Positions 44,141-55,250 of a stretch of DNA of 64,000 nt are shown in pieces (the stretch's first letter is position 1; the number at the start of each line of letters is the position of its first letter). Origin of the DNA: Cricetomys ansorgei (Eukaryota; Chordata; Mammalia; Rodentia; Nesomyidae). The stretch lies in assembly GCA_026225945.1 (NCBI GenBank), contig JAMJFZ010002307.1, positions 6,361,001 to 6,425,000 on the forward strand, in the 5' to 3' direction. The translations under genes were made by a program, and so were the position numbers. The notes beneath the pieces were generated by a model. That model was not told the DNA's origin and ran no database searches. It was given only the letters and a program-made list of their open reading frames with translations.

Positions 44141-45289
44141 GAAGAAGTATTACAAAGGGTTTCAGCAGACTCAGGGGAAAGATTTTTTTCTTTTTTACTT
44201 AATGAAATGAGATGACAAAAAATGAGAAAATGGAATATTCCATCCGAGAAAAGAAGTACCAACTTTAAAGAGCTTAAATAATAGATATGGCAAGTCTCAC
44301 TTAAAGAAAATATTTCAACTGTGTAATAAAAATAAAAATTCATTTCCCAAGTTGAAAAATATATTTTTAAAAAATCTGGCTGATTTCAAACCTCAGAGAA
44401 TGAAAGCTCTGAGCTTTGACTGGTCCAAGAGGAATATTTACATAAGGTTTGTCAACTGCCCGTGTCCTTGTTTTGAGATTATTTACTTTTGGTCATGTAT
44501 GTTTCCATTCACGGTTGGTGTCACTCAGCAACCGTGTTTCTGTGAAGTATAAATTAAGATTAAAATTTAATTTTTTTATATTAGAGGTTGTTTCACTTGT
44601 TAAGTGAAATCGCTTCTGAAATACAGGGCAATATTAGGTAAAGATGAAGGCTATGTCACAACTGCCAATCAAACCAGAAACCAAGGTTTGAAGGGAATAA
44701 ATCATGAATGAAACACCCAGCCATGAAGGCCCCTATTGTTGGGTTGATGTTTTTCTAAGGGCTGTAAGAAAAAAATTAATCCACTCTTATTCTCTAAAGA
44801 AACAAGTCTTACCTATTTTTACATTTTTAAGTAACAGATGTACAAACAATGAAGTTCCGTGTAGCAAGGATGGAGAAAAACAAATGTGTACAGAAAAAAA
44901 GTATAAAAAGATTTTTGCAACTCCATGAGGCCATGAGCAAGGTAACAAATACTGGACCAATTAAAAGAATGGACCTGGGTATTACAGTTCACTTTTGTAT
45001 CATGCTTTGCAACGTATAAATGTTTTCACACAGCACATTTCCTTGAACACAAAACAATTCTCTACCTTCATTAACCACTAATTATTTATTAGTCACTGCT
45101 ATTCATGAAACAGACACAGTGAAAGCTCACTATTGCCTGTGGCTCAGTCTTGAGCTATGGTTGTTTTCAATTCTTCCTAATAAGGGAAAACATATCACAG
45201 TTCTTATGAAATAAGTATCACAGACAGCTCTCTTAAGGCTGTTTTTTAAAAAAATATTTAAATGAAAGTTTTAGTAAAATCAATCATTT
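44141..45289. other. Unassigned ~1.1 kb AT-rich interval
   Basis: Short plus frames at 44352-44552 and 44704-44928, without known similarity. No repeat recognised. Confidence 0.45.
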
Positions 45290-45452
45290 TTCTAATTTTT
45301 CATTGAGTCTCTCTTATTTGTTTAATGTTTTTGTATTGGGTACTATGCTAACCAATTGGGGCAAAATTTAATGGCCTGGTTCCCATCCCCAGGAAGTTCA
45401 TGGTTGAGGTGGAAAACAGAGAAAGCGATCAAAGTACAATGGAATAAGATGA
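45290..45452 (-). mobile_element. L2 3' end (left half, split by ORR1)
   Basis: Complement of the L2 terminus: 'cttatttgtttaatgttttt', 'tgggtactatgctaaccaat', 'caggaagttcatggttgagg'. It stops at the ORR1 edge. Confidence 0.65.
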
Positions 45453-45456
45453 TGTA

Positions 45457-45954
45457 TGTATTGGTCAGGGTTCTCTAGAGGAACTGAACTGAGTTTGTGT
45501 GTTTACATCAATTAATGCATATATGGGATATACCAGAATGGCTTACAGGTTATGGTCCAACTATTCTAATAATGACTATCTCCTGATGGAAAGCCCAAGA
45601 ATCCCATAGTTGTTCTGTCCATTAGGCTGGATGTCTAAGCTGGTCTTCAGTATATTCTGGAATTCTGAAGTAGTAGGCTCTAATGCCAGCAAAGGAATTC
45701 ACCTTCTAGGGAGAGCGAGGGCAAGCAGGCAAAGAGAAAAATCTTTCTTCTTCTATGTCTTTTATATAGGCTGCCACCATCAAGTGTAGCTCAGATTAAA
45801 AATGGATCTTCCCACCTCAAAAGACCTAGATTTAGGGTGTCTTTCCACACCTTAAATAATTTATTCAAGAAAAATTCCTCAAAGGTATAGCCAGCCACTT
45901 GGACTTTAGTTAATTCCAGATTAAGTCAAGTTGACAACCAAGGAATAGCCATCA
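45457..45954 (-). mobile_element. ORR1 LTR (ERVL-MaLR), essentially full length
   Basis: Plus strand begins 'tgtattggtcagggttctct' and ends 'agtcaagttgacaaccaagg' plus 'aatagccatca', the complement of ORR1. Between them are 'ccagaatggcttacaggtta', 'gctggatgtctaagctggtc' and 'ccacttggactttagttaat'. It is inserted in an L2. No convincing 5 bp target duplication is left. Confidence 0.96.
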
Positions 45955-46290
45955 GAGCAGGATGGGAATGCAGTAGAGGAAAGGTTGGATTATGTCACAG
46001 AAATTCTAAATATTTTCAGAAGAAGAACCCTCTATGGGCAGCGGGGGAGTACACAAGTGGAAAACAAGTGTAAAATGAAAGAAAAAATTGCATTTAGAGA
46101 CTATAGAGTTTGATGTACTCTGTGTAAAGTATATATCTAGGCACAGAGAAAGATGAAGTTGGAAAGTTAGATTGAACCTTGCTTATGAAAGGCTTTGTAA
46201 TATTCAAACTGTTTACATTTCTCCAAACAATTAATTGGATAGTAGCCAAAAAATTTGAGGCTAGGGACTGCTATCAGATTTATACACTAA
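45955..46290 (-). mobile_element. L2 fragment (right half, split by ORR1)
   Basis: The clearest part is 46170-46290: 'gaaccttgcttatgaaaggc', 'tttgtaatattcaaactgtt' and 'ggactgctatcagatttata', complement of the L2 region just upstream of its 3' end. This is the order expected if one minus-strand L2 was split. Confidence 0.55.
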
Positions 46291-46349
46291 AAAGCAATAT
46301 AGAGTGTGCACTGTGCAAAGGGTCAAGGAGATCATCTGAAAGTGAATGT

Positions 46350-46570
46350 AGGGTCTATAAAGACGGCTCATTGTTACAAACACTTGCAGTCCTTGCAGAG
46401 GACCTGGGTATGGTTCTCAGCTCCCACACCTGGTGGTTCACCGCCCCCTGTAACTCCAGCACCAGGAATTCCAATGCCCTTCCTCAAGCATCCTAGGACA
46501 CCCAGGTGCACAGATGCACACACAAATACACACATACATGCACACACACACATACACATTATAAAGTAAA
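46350..46570 (+). mobile_element. B2-family (B3-like) SINE
   Basis: 'gcagaggacctgggtatggt', 'cacctggtggttcaccgccc', 'cctgtaactccagcaccagg' and a CA-rich tail. Confidence 0.93.
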
Positions 46571-47274
46571 ACAAACATTTTGAAGAGACTGCAATATTGA
46601 AGATCATTTTCTGGAAACTGGGATACATATTAAAGTCGTGGACTTACTTGGGGCCAATAAAAGCATGACAGATGTTTTGGTGGGGGCTGGACAGGAAAAC
46701 GGATCTTTTGAACTTGAGACTGGTGGGACATTAGGGGAAATGTTTAGCATGAGACCTGTGACTTGAAAAGGAGCTGCCTTACCCGTTCCACCACTGGTTG
46801 TGAGAACAAGAAAACTGAAAATGTTCTCAAGGAAAAACTAACAGTTCACAGTCTTACATATAATAAAAATTAATATGTATTGCCCAAGCAGATAAAAAAG
46901 ATAATTTTCTGCTTGGCTTAGTTGGATTGTGTCCCACATGTTGAGAAGATTAATAAACTGACAACTAAATTTATAGCTTTTAACATTCAGTTGATCCAAG
47001 TTGTTGGAGCTGATGACTTCATGTTCTTGGACTGGACTCTCACCCAGTTCCAAAACCCCAGAGGGCTGACAGTTTGCACAACATTTTTCTAGCCTTCTTT
47101 GTTGGGATGTTATCATGTTTCCCCCCCTGTTACCCTCTGGAGTTCTATTCCAACTCCTATCGCTAGTAGCTCAGTTGTTTGAAAACTCTGTGTTAATGTT
47201 AAGATATTTCCAGCTATTGTCCCAGAAGCTATTGGAAGCACAGAAAAGATAAACTAAATTATTAAGAATTCTCC
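46571..47274. other. Unassigned interval
   Basis: A 92-codon minus frame (46838-47116) covers much of it. No domain is recognisable to me and no repeat family matches. Confidence 0.4.
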
Positions 47275-47610
47275 TGGTGGTTGGGGAGATGGCTAGTAGT
47301 CAAAGCACTTTGCCAGGAAAGAGTAAGGAACAGAATTTGGATCCCCAGAACCCGTATAACTGCTGGGTGGTGTGTGGCAGGCCACCTATAATTCCAGACT
47401 TGGAAAGCAAAGATGGGTCCCCAGAACAAGCTAGCTAGGGGGATGAGATATATCAGCAAGCTCTGGCTTCAACTGAGAGACCTGTCTCAATGAATATGGT
47501 AGAAAAGCAATCAAGGATGAGTCCCAACCCACTTGAATGTGCATTCCCACACAGCCGTGTCCACATACATGCATACATACATTTGCATCACACACACATA
47601 TTTCCCCCAG
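47275..47610 (+). mobile_element. RSINE1 (B4-family SINE)
   Basis: 'ggttggggagatggctagta', 'ggatccccagaacccgtata', 'aacaagctagctagggggat', 'gagagacctgtctcaatgaa' and a CA/TACA-rich tail, giving the long composite layout of RSINE1. Confidence 0.85.
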
Positions 47611-48049
47611 GAAGATGGGGGAAAAGAATAAAAAGAATTCTTTTGGATTACCTAAAATAGATATATTAATCTGGCAGACCATACCCAAAAACATTTTCTA
47701 TGTGAGTGAAAATATTGGTCATTCACACAATTGGAATGACATACTCTTACTTCACTGCTTACCGACACTTGGAAGAATTACTCTTTTCATATATTAAAAA
47801 CATACTCTTTGGCAGCTGAGCCCTTTGAAAACATTGAAAATTATACTTGGGTTCTCTGCAGCTCACTGAGGTAATTGATAGCAATGGGAGCCGAAGGCTG
47901 ACATGAATGTTACTGGATTTGACAATCTGAATTCTTCAACCACAAGTGGCATACATGATCACGCTAAAGTACACACAGAGACACACATAAAAATTAACCT
48001 TAAAAATATAAGCATGTGAAGATTCATATAATACACATACTGGCTATTA
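47611..48049. other. Mostly unassigned; possible degraded B3-like SINE at 47880-48000
   Basis: The second part ends in 'cacacagagacacacataaa', like a B3 tail, but the body is too diverged to be sure. Confidence 0.35.
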
Positions 48050-48172
48050 GCGCCATGGTGACATTATTTTTATTTATTGACTGCTTATTTGTTTACTGTT
48101 TCATCTCTGGTACCTATAAGCATATCTGTTACACAGAGATAGCCATTGAATATTTGTTAAATAAACAACTAC
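48050..48172 (+). mobile_element. L2 3' end
   Basis: 'tttttatttattgactgctt', 'gtttactgtttcatctctgg' and 'gccattgaatatttgttaaa' follow the L2 terminus. Confidence 0.6.
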
Positions 48173-49021
48173 AAGAAGCACTAAGACTTCAAACTACAGT
48201 TTGGGACTATAGTTTCACTTCTTCGGGTGTATTTTAAAAACCTCAGCTAAAATCCATGCCATGAAAGTTGGAATTTTATCATTTCTTAGGCAATAATCCA
48301 CATTCCATAAGAAATGCTAAAAATAAATCAGGTCCCAAATTGGGCTAGCCTGATAGACGTCCAAGAAGAAAGGGACCATGGGAAGAAAAACAAGTGTGAA
48401 GATTAAAAGCAAAGGAAAGATAAACAGGGAATGTGACAGAGTTCTCACCCATCACGGAGATGCCAACTGTAGCATGAATGCTTACTGTGTCCTTTTTACT
48501 AAGGTCCTGGCACAGCTGCATGGTGTGTACGTCTGTGCAGCCTGGCAGAAGATGTCGTGAGTTGAGTGTTCTACAGTGTGGCTTTAGCTTTAAGTAGAGA
48601 TCCTTGAGAATGAAAAGCCCTCTCGTTCTTGATGTCTGAAGACAGCATTGCTGGAATCCTCCCCCATCCCAAACCATGAATCATTTATTTTATGAAGAGG
48701 GTGTAAACATTTCTGTTCTGCACTGTAACAAAAGCGAACAAGAGCTAGATTTCCTTGTGAAGAATTACTGATTGCGTCTGGCCAGATGGCTTCTGCATCC
48801 TGCATTTCCTCCCTGTGATGAGTTTTAATGCTCCTTGGTTGTACAGACCCTGAGGTCTGCTTAACCTTTTCCCATGGTGCTGGACAAAAGGGTTTCTTAT
48901 GGATCAAGCCCAGGATGAGTTATTTTATACAATTGTATCCAGAGAAAGAAAAAGAATACAAGAAAAATTAACTGAACAAACTTCCATAGAATTCAAATTT
49001 AGTATAGGATGACTTTGTATT
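48173..49021. other. Unassigned ~0.85 kb interval
   Basis: Two overlapping minus frames, 110 codons (48345-48677) and 105 codons (48590-48907), are in different phases and resemble no family I know. No repeat recognised. Confidence 0.4.
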
Positions 49022-49172
49022 GGGCCAGCAAAATGACTCAGTGGCTAACTTGCTGTCAAGCCTGATGACCTGGGATCCTGAGTTCGATTCCTGGGATCCT
49101 CATGATGGAAGGAGAAAACCAATCCCCACAAAGTGTTCTCTGACCCCCCCATACATCTGCCATAGCATCAAG
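49022..49172 (+). mobile_element. B2-family (B3-like) SINE
   Basis: 'gggccagcaaaatgactcag', 'gtcaagcctgatgacctggg' and 'tgagttcgattcctgggatc'. The tail passes into the CA tract. Confidence 0.93.
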
Positions 49173-49220
<48 letters not shown>

Positions 49221-49287
49221 ACTCACTCAAACGTACACACACGCACAAACACACACACATGCACACACACACATGCACACATATATA
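49173..49287 (+). repeat. (CA)n microsatellite
   Basis: A long perfect CA run, then CA with T and G interruptions, continuing the SINE tail. Confidence 0.97.
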
Positions 49288-49389
49288 ATGGCTTTTAAAA
49301 TTTCTCACCAAAGACTTCCAGTTGCAGATAATAATTTTTACATGACAATGTGCCGTGTTATATATTTATTAGTTTTTATATTTTTTTCT

Positions 49390-49614
49390 AATTTTAAAAT
49401 TAAATTTTATTTTATGCGTGTAGGCGTCCTGCTTGCTTGTATGTCTGTGTACCGTTTTTTGCATGCCTGGTGCCCATGAAGGCCGTAAGAAGGTATTGGA
49501 TCCCTTCAAACTAGGTTTACAGATGGCTGTAAGCCACCATATGGTGCTAGGAGTCGAACTCCAGTCTTCTAGGAGAATAGTCAGTGGTCTTCCAGCTGAG
49601 CCATCACTCTAGCC
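49390..49614 (-). mobile_element. B2-family (B3-like) SINE
   Basis: 'ttgcatgcctggtgcccatg', 'aaggccgtaagaaggtattg', 'tggctgtaagccaccatatg' and 'gagccatcactctagccc'. Confidence 0.93.
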
Positions 49615-50439
49615 CAAATAGTCATTAACTTTACTGTTATGCGTCATTAAAAATATTGATAGCTGACCTACGTATATATGCAATTAATGAATATCTATTA
49701 TTGATATTCAATATCTATCAATATATGCAATTCATATAATTGATATGTGCTTGCTTACTGACGGAATAAATTGTTTTTAGAAAAATATGTTTCCTTAAAT
49801 CTTGTTCCTGTATTTCTTCCCACCTCAGCTATCAAGAGTCACGTGAGCAATTAGCAGTCGTTTTCAGACATGAGATGCCTGGTCTTGCAACACTCTCTCT
49901 CCTCCCTGCTTTCTTTGGAATCATTCAGGAATGTTTTTAGATTCCAGAATTATTCCTCTTATCCCTTCCACCCAGTTCCTTGTGAGAGATGATGTTTTCT
50001 ATCTCCTCTTGCTTCCTTGAGCCTTTCCCCCCTGGGTACTCCTTGGTGTCTGCAGTCATACTTCATTCCAGGAGTGGGCCTGAGTAACATCTGGCTCCAC
50101 TGAGTACAGCTAAAACCAGCAGACATCTTTTCACAGGAAGATTTGAAGGGCCCCAGGAGCAAACATCAGACCTCTTCACTCTGCAAACCACCCACGCATC
50201 AGCACACACGCACACAGAACCACTGAAACCGAACTGCACATGGTAGCTGTCTCAACTGTCACACCAAGTGACTACTGGTACCTTGGACAATTCCACCATC
50301 CCTCCCTCCATCTTACTACCAAAGAGCCAGACAATTACTTTCGGTTACACTTCAAAAGGGAGATTGGTGGGAATAACTTCTATCGACCCTTTGACAATGG
50401 AATGAAAATAGCCCTTTACATTTATGTATTTGTTTATTT
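49615..50439. other. Unassigned ~0.8 kb interval
   Basis: Begins with ATT/GAT-rich low-complexity sequence (49670-49745), then unassigned sequence. Confidence 0.45.
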
Positions 50440-50512
50440 GTTTTTCGTGGCAGGAACCTAGTTCCTAGCACTTATGAGACAAGTGCTCTACACTGACCTA
50501 TATTCCCAACCA
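50440..50512 (-). mobile_element. ID/B4-like SINE fragment
   Basis: 'gtggcaggaacctagttcct' and 'caagtgctctacactgacct' are reversed ID head. Confidence 0.65.
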
Positions 50513-51171
50513 CTGTGATTTTTTACTGTTTGAAGAATATGTTCACTATCATCATCATCTTTATTGTAGAAGGGGATACTGACCTCTGTCTGAGTGAGCA
50601 TGTATCATCCCTGCATTACAAAAACAACTCTAGGCTATGAAATAACATTGGCTCCCATCACGCTCAGTTCCACACCCCCACACACATTAAAGCCATTGCT
50701 GTGAACAAATTTGGGCATGTGGCTTGCTGTTCAGCTAGAGAAGGAGTACACTTCCTGATCGTGTGGGGTATGCTCTTGCATTCTACCAAGGGATGTTTCA
50801 GCTCTGGTTTCATCAACGATAGTAGGACTTGTCTATTTCTAAGAAAACCATAAGGCAAGAATTTAATGAATGCATTTTTATGCCTCACTTACAAAAATGT
50901 CACTGCAACGATTTCATAAAGTGTTGGAAAATGTTGGGGGAAATGTCAGAAGCAAACAAACTAATATCTAACAGCTGGAAAATTCTCTGTGTCTGCATTT
51001 CTAAAAGCTTGAATCATGTGTAGAGGTTCTGGAAGATACTAATACTTGGAGCCAATCTTCAGCTATTCTGCTTTATGTGGAGAGGTGTGGTGTGTCCCCA
51101 GCAACAGAGTTTCTGCATAAAACTCCCAAGGTAATTCTATCAGAAGCCACAATTGAGAAACCTCCATAGGA
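50513..51171. other. Unassigned interval
   Basis: No repeat or coding pattern recognised. Confidence 0.45.
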
Positions 51172-51335
51172 ACTGTGTGTGTATGTGTGTGTGTGTTCAC
51201 ATGCACATGCCTCTATGTGTGCATGCATGTGCTTATGTTTGTGCGCCTGTATGTATGCATATGCCTTTGTGTGTATGTCTGCATTGCCTCTGTGTGTTTG
51301 TGTGTACGTGTTTATGTGTGTGTTTTTTTTTCAGA
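51172..51335 (+). repeat. Imperfect (TG)n/(TGCA)n low-complexity tract
   Basis: TG-rich with frequent CA, CT and ATG interruptions, ending in a T run. Cys/Val/Tyr-rich frames here are artefacts. Confidence 0.92.
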
Positions 51336-51659
51336 AGCTAAGAAAAAAGTTACTTACAATCCATTCCTTAGACTACTAAATGACATTGCCTCTTCGTGTG
51401 AGTTGAATATGCATTTGGTTATGAATTAGAAACTTCTGTGTACATCTACTGGAATGTGTGGTTTATGCTACTGTTCAAGTCAGTTGTTTCTTTATGGATT
51501 TATTTCTCCATGTCCTATTTATTATTGAAAGCTTGGTTTTAAAGCTTCGTAGTATTATTTCTTTGATCTCAGTGTCTCCTTTCAGATCCATCAATTATGA
51601 CCAAGTCAAATATGTAATGTGTTTGCATTTGTCTTTGGGATAGTTGTATCATGTCAGGC

Positions 51660-51740
51660 ACAATTATGACCTGGTTATTGTTTGATTTTGGGAATAAAGC
51701 ATGACATAAGGAGAATTTATGTCAAGTTGACAAAGGGTAG
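51660..51740 (-). mobile_element. MaLR LTR 5' edge (tentative)
   Basis: 'gtcaagttgacaaagg' is the reversed start of an MT/ORR1-type LTR. Little of the LTR body can be followed to the left. Confidence 0.4.
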
Positions 51741-51744
51741 ACTT

Positions 51745-51935
51745 GGCTATTCTTTGTTGTCAACTTGACTACATCTTTGGATCTGGGGACATAGTTGTGT
51801 GGACTTTAAAGCTAGGTTCTGCATCAGCAAGACTGTGAGGATCCTTGGCAGCAAAGGCTGATCCCTCTGCCCTCTCTTTCTCCTGTCTGGGAAGACACAG
51901 CTTAGGACTTCCCTTTCAGCAGAGTCCTGCTGTTT
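51745..51935 (+). mobile_element. MaLR LTR 5' part (MT/ORR1 group)
   Basis: 'ggctattctttgttgtcaac' and 'ttgactacatctttggatct' match the MT/ORR1 start. The 3' half is missing or unrecognisable. Confidence 0.65.
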
Positions 51936-52146
51936 TGTGAATGGCATGACACAGGTAAAATCAAACTGCTGCTCCTCCCTCTTCTGTGTAGTTTTCCCTG
52001 GGTTTGTTTTTATTACTCAAACTTTGCTGCTTCATTCATGGACTCCAAGGCTCTCCCATAGCCAGTGTCATCCATTCATAATGGCCAAATTGGTTTTTGT
52101 TGTTGTCTATTTTTGATTTTTGTTTATTTGTTTGGTGTGTGTGTGT

Positions 52147-52193
<47 letters not shown>

Positions 52194-52649
52194 AAAAGAC
52201 CTACTTTTTTAATTCACCATCTTGTTAGAAGTGCTTTTGCCTCAGATTCTTGATTTGATTGTCTTATACTTCTGTGAGGGTCCATTTTAACTTGCATAAG
52301 TATACCAATGCAAGCTACTCCTTTCTGATAACAACAGAAATAAAATTATGCTGTCAATAGGCAAACCACTCTTGTCCATATACACTTTTATAAGCTGAAT
52401 ATTATAGCTTATTTATTTGTTCATCCATTTGTTCATTCTTGACCTGTACAGCATTAAATATTTTTTGCTATAATCTCACAATTGGATGTTTTTCCTTTCA
52501 CGTATATGTATATTTACATTTCTTTCTCTTTTGTGTATACATATGTGACTCCAGTGTTTTCAGAGCAGATTTAGTTTTGCAGAGAATTGAGGGAAATAGA
52601 GACTTCTCATATAGCGCTTCCCCACCCCCCACACAACCTCCTTTTTCAA
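51936..52649. other. Mostly unassigned, with a (GT)n tract inside
   Basis: Apart from the GT tract at 52134-52190, no family is recognised. The part at 52395-52440 slightly resembles reversed L1. Confidence 0.4.
52134..52190 (+). repeat. (GT)n microsatellite
   Basis: GT units with a single AT interruption near 52150. Confidence 0.97.
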
Positions 52650-52760
52650 CCTCACCCCCAACAATTGACATATCTACATTGACACATCATAATCACACAA
52701 AGCCCACAGTGCACATTGTTAGTGTTCATTCTCCTTCTGTACATTCTATAGGTTTAGCCC
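52650..52760 (-). mobile_element. L1 fragment (L1M-like 3' region)
   Basis: 'gacacatcataatcacacaa' and 'tctgtacattctataggttt' match the complement of an old L1M 3' region. Confidence 0.6.
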
Positions 52761-52814
52761 AAAACATAATTACATAACACAGTTTGAATAAGACATGTCC
52801 TGCATAGGCTCAGT

Positions 52815-53105
52815 TATTGGAACACATGATCACCAGTTGGTGGCGCTGTTTGGGGAGTTTCAGGAAGTGCATTCTTGCTGGAGGAAGTACATTACTAGGG
52901 GTAGGCTTTGACAGTTTAAAGACCGTTTGTAGTTTGTTCTCTTCTTCATGCTTGCATTTAAAGATGTGAGCCCTCAACTCTCTGTCCCTGAAGATTGCTG
53001 CTATGCCTTCCTGCTGTGATGGATTCTTATCACTCTGAAATAATAAGCCCAAATAAACTCTTCCTTTTGTAAGTTGCCTTGGTCATAGAACTTCATTGCA
53101 GCAAA
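52815..53105 (+). mobile_element. ERVL-MaLR LTR (MT/ORR1 group)
   Basis: 'caccagttggtggcgctgtt', 'gctatgccttcctgctgtga', 'aataagcccaaataaactct' and 'gtaagttgccttggtcatag'. Same family as 28998-29368, opposite strand. Confidence 0.88.
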
Positions 53106-53239
53106 TACTATATACAAATTTAGCACCAAAATATAACTGAAAATAGTTTCAGTTCCCTGGAAGCCCTCTGTTATCTGCCTGCATATCCTTCTATCTTCCT
53201 GGCTCCTAGGAACCATCAGTATCAGGCCTTTCCTGGTGG

Positions 53240-53700
53240 TTTTTCCTTCTTGAGATTGTGATGCAGCACATACCTTTCACAGATTGGCTTCTATCACCAG
53301 GGATAGAAGTCATTTTCCTTTTCCCCATGCCTTTGCATTGCCCAGTTCTTTCATAACTGAGACATCCCCATTAGCCAGATGGACCACGCTTGCTACTGCA
53401 CTCACTTGCTAAAGCAAGACAGGTTCAAGTGTTGGGGACTGTAAAGAAAGCTCTTATAAAGATCTGCATTCAGGTTTGTGTATGGACAGAATTTTTCACC
53501 TCTTCTGGGGAGATCCCATGGAGCATGGTTACTGAACTGAATGGTTAATGTTTAGTTTTATGGGGAACAGCCAGCATGTCTTCCAGAGCGATCGTCTCAT
53601 TCTATATTCACAGCAATGATGGAAGAGAGGTCCTTCTCCACTGCACTTCTCAACAACACTACATGTTGTCAGTGTTCTGTGGAAAGGTAGCTCTTTTATG
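53240..53700 (-). mobile_element. L1 fragment (L1M-like, ORF2 end)
   Basis: Best in 53440-53700: 'ctgcattcaggtttgtgtat', 'catgtcttccagagcgatcg', 'ttcacagcaatgatggaaga', complement of L1 ORF2 3' region. Confidence 0.75.
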
Positions 53701-53709
53701 TTGGTTGGG

Positions 53710-54095
53710 ATAAAATATATTATGAGTAAAAGAAAATAATGGAGGGTAGGATTCATTTGGCTTACACTTCTATGTCAGAGTCCAGTCACTGAGAGATGTC
53801 ATGGCAGAAACTCAGGGCATGGACGTGGAGAAGAAACCATGGAGAAATGCTGCTTGCTGGCTCACTCTCTGGCTTGCTTGCCAGTTTATCTTAGCTAGAT
53901 TCCCTGTATATCCCTGGCCACCTGCCTAGTGATGATACTGCTCACAGTGGGCTTGGCCCTCCTGCATCAATCCACAGTCAAGATAATCCTCAAATATCAG
54001 TTTTATAGACTAGTCATCTGGCCAATTCCTCAACTGAGGATCTTGTCAGATGATCATAGGAAGCTTCAGGTTGATAATGAAAACTAATTGAGGCA
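53710..54095 (-). mobile_element. ERVL-MaLR LTR (MT/ORR1 group)
   Basis: 'ttcatttggcttacacttct', 'gaaaccatggagaaatgctg', 'ggccacctgcctagtgatga', 'cacagtgggcttggccctcc' and 'ccaattcctcaactgaggat'. Its insertion abuts the L1 at 53700. Confidence 0.88.
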
Positions 54096-54622
54096 TTAGC
54101 ATTCTGGATCCAGGCAATTCTAAAAGATGTGAATAGGCATCACCATATTATCACTAGTACTTTATCCTGTCAGTGTTCTGAATCCAGACCGTTCTAGTAA
54201 GCATGAAGAGGGATCTGGATCTTAAACAGGGTGCCATGCCACAATAAAAACTAACTTTACTGATTCACATTCCCCTACTTTTACTTTCCGATGCTAGGAT
54301 TTTTTTTTTTTCTGTGTTCTTAATAACTTTCTAGTTCACATAGGGTAAGTCAGAGAAAACATTTGTCTTCACCGTCTGGCCAGTTAATAATTTCTGAGGC
54401 ATAAAAATGAATTTATTCTCTGCTGGGTGAGAGACATGAGACAATTTGCTTTGTTGACCTTTTGGGTAGGCCTACTAAAATCAATGAAGAAAATATTTCA
54501 TGCTTATTGCAAAAAGAAAGCAAATTTGAAACTAGACCAGTGCTTTGCAAGGAAGACAGTGTCTATACGTTGAATTTTGATTTGTGTGTAATGCTGGGAC
54601 TAGGGTTACAACCTCCCCACTC

Positions 54623-54624
<2 letters not shown>
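54096..54624. other. Unassigned interval
   Basis: T run near 54300. No repeat or coding pattern recognised. Confidence 0.45.
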
Positions 54625-54672
<48 letters not shown>

Positions 54673-54712
54673 CTCGTGCGCGCATGCGTGAGTGCATGCG
54701 TGTAATTGTGTC
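54625..54712 (+). repeat. (GT)n-(GC)n alternating purine-pyrimidine tract
   Basis: A perfect GT run followed by GCGCGCGCGC and TGCGCGCATGCG-type sequence. The strict purine-pyrimidine alternation and CG content favour left-handed Z-DNA. Confidence 0.97.
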
Positions 54713-55012
54713 CAACTGAGAAAAGCTTTAAGCTCTCAGCATGTGTGAAATATTTTCTTACACTAGAAAGTATTTATGTGTTAGATTAAAAAAATCTCTA
54801 AAATTAAGGTCTGTTTTGATAAAAATAAAAAGTAACAAATATAGACCTAATTTGAATATCCATTGAAAACAAAGACAGAAAAGTTATCTAAAACATGCAA
54901 TCATTTGAAAGAGGGGGAGAATGAAGAGAAAGAGGAGGAAGGCAGGAAACAAATCTGTGGCTAAGAGTTCTCCAGTCACTGAACTTGCTTTCTTAAAGGA
55001 ATAATACTGTTC

Positions 55013-55250
55013 TGAACTAGCAGCTTTGTTGAACAGTTAAGGGCACTGGCTGCTTTTCCAGAGGACACAGGTTTGATTCCCAGCATTCATATGGTCACTC
55101 AGAACCTCTGTAACTCTAGTCCCAGGAAATCCAATGCTCATTCTGTCCTCTGTGGGAACCAAACATTCACATGTACACAAACATTCAAGCAAATGTTCAT
55201 ATACATAAAATAAAAATACACTAAATAAATCAATTTTTAAAAAAAAACAG
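55013..55250 (+). mobile_element. B2-family (B3-like) SINE
   Basis: 'gaacagttaagggcactggc', 'tccagaggacacaggtttga', 'aacctctgtaactctagtcc' and an A-rich tail. Near full length. Confidence 0.92.

Noticed and set aside
46838..47116. 92-codon minus frame as a pseudogene
   Set aside because: No similarity I can name; left as unassigned.
51172..51335. Cys-rich small protein frames
   Set aside because: Three phases are open only because of the TG/TGCA low-complexity tract.
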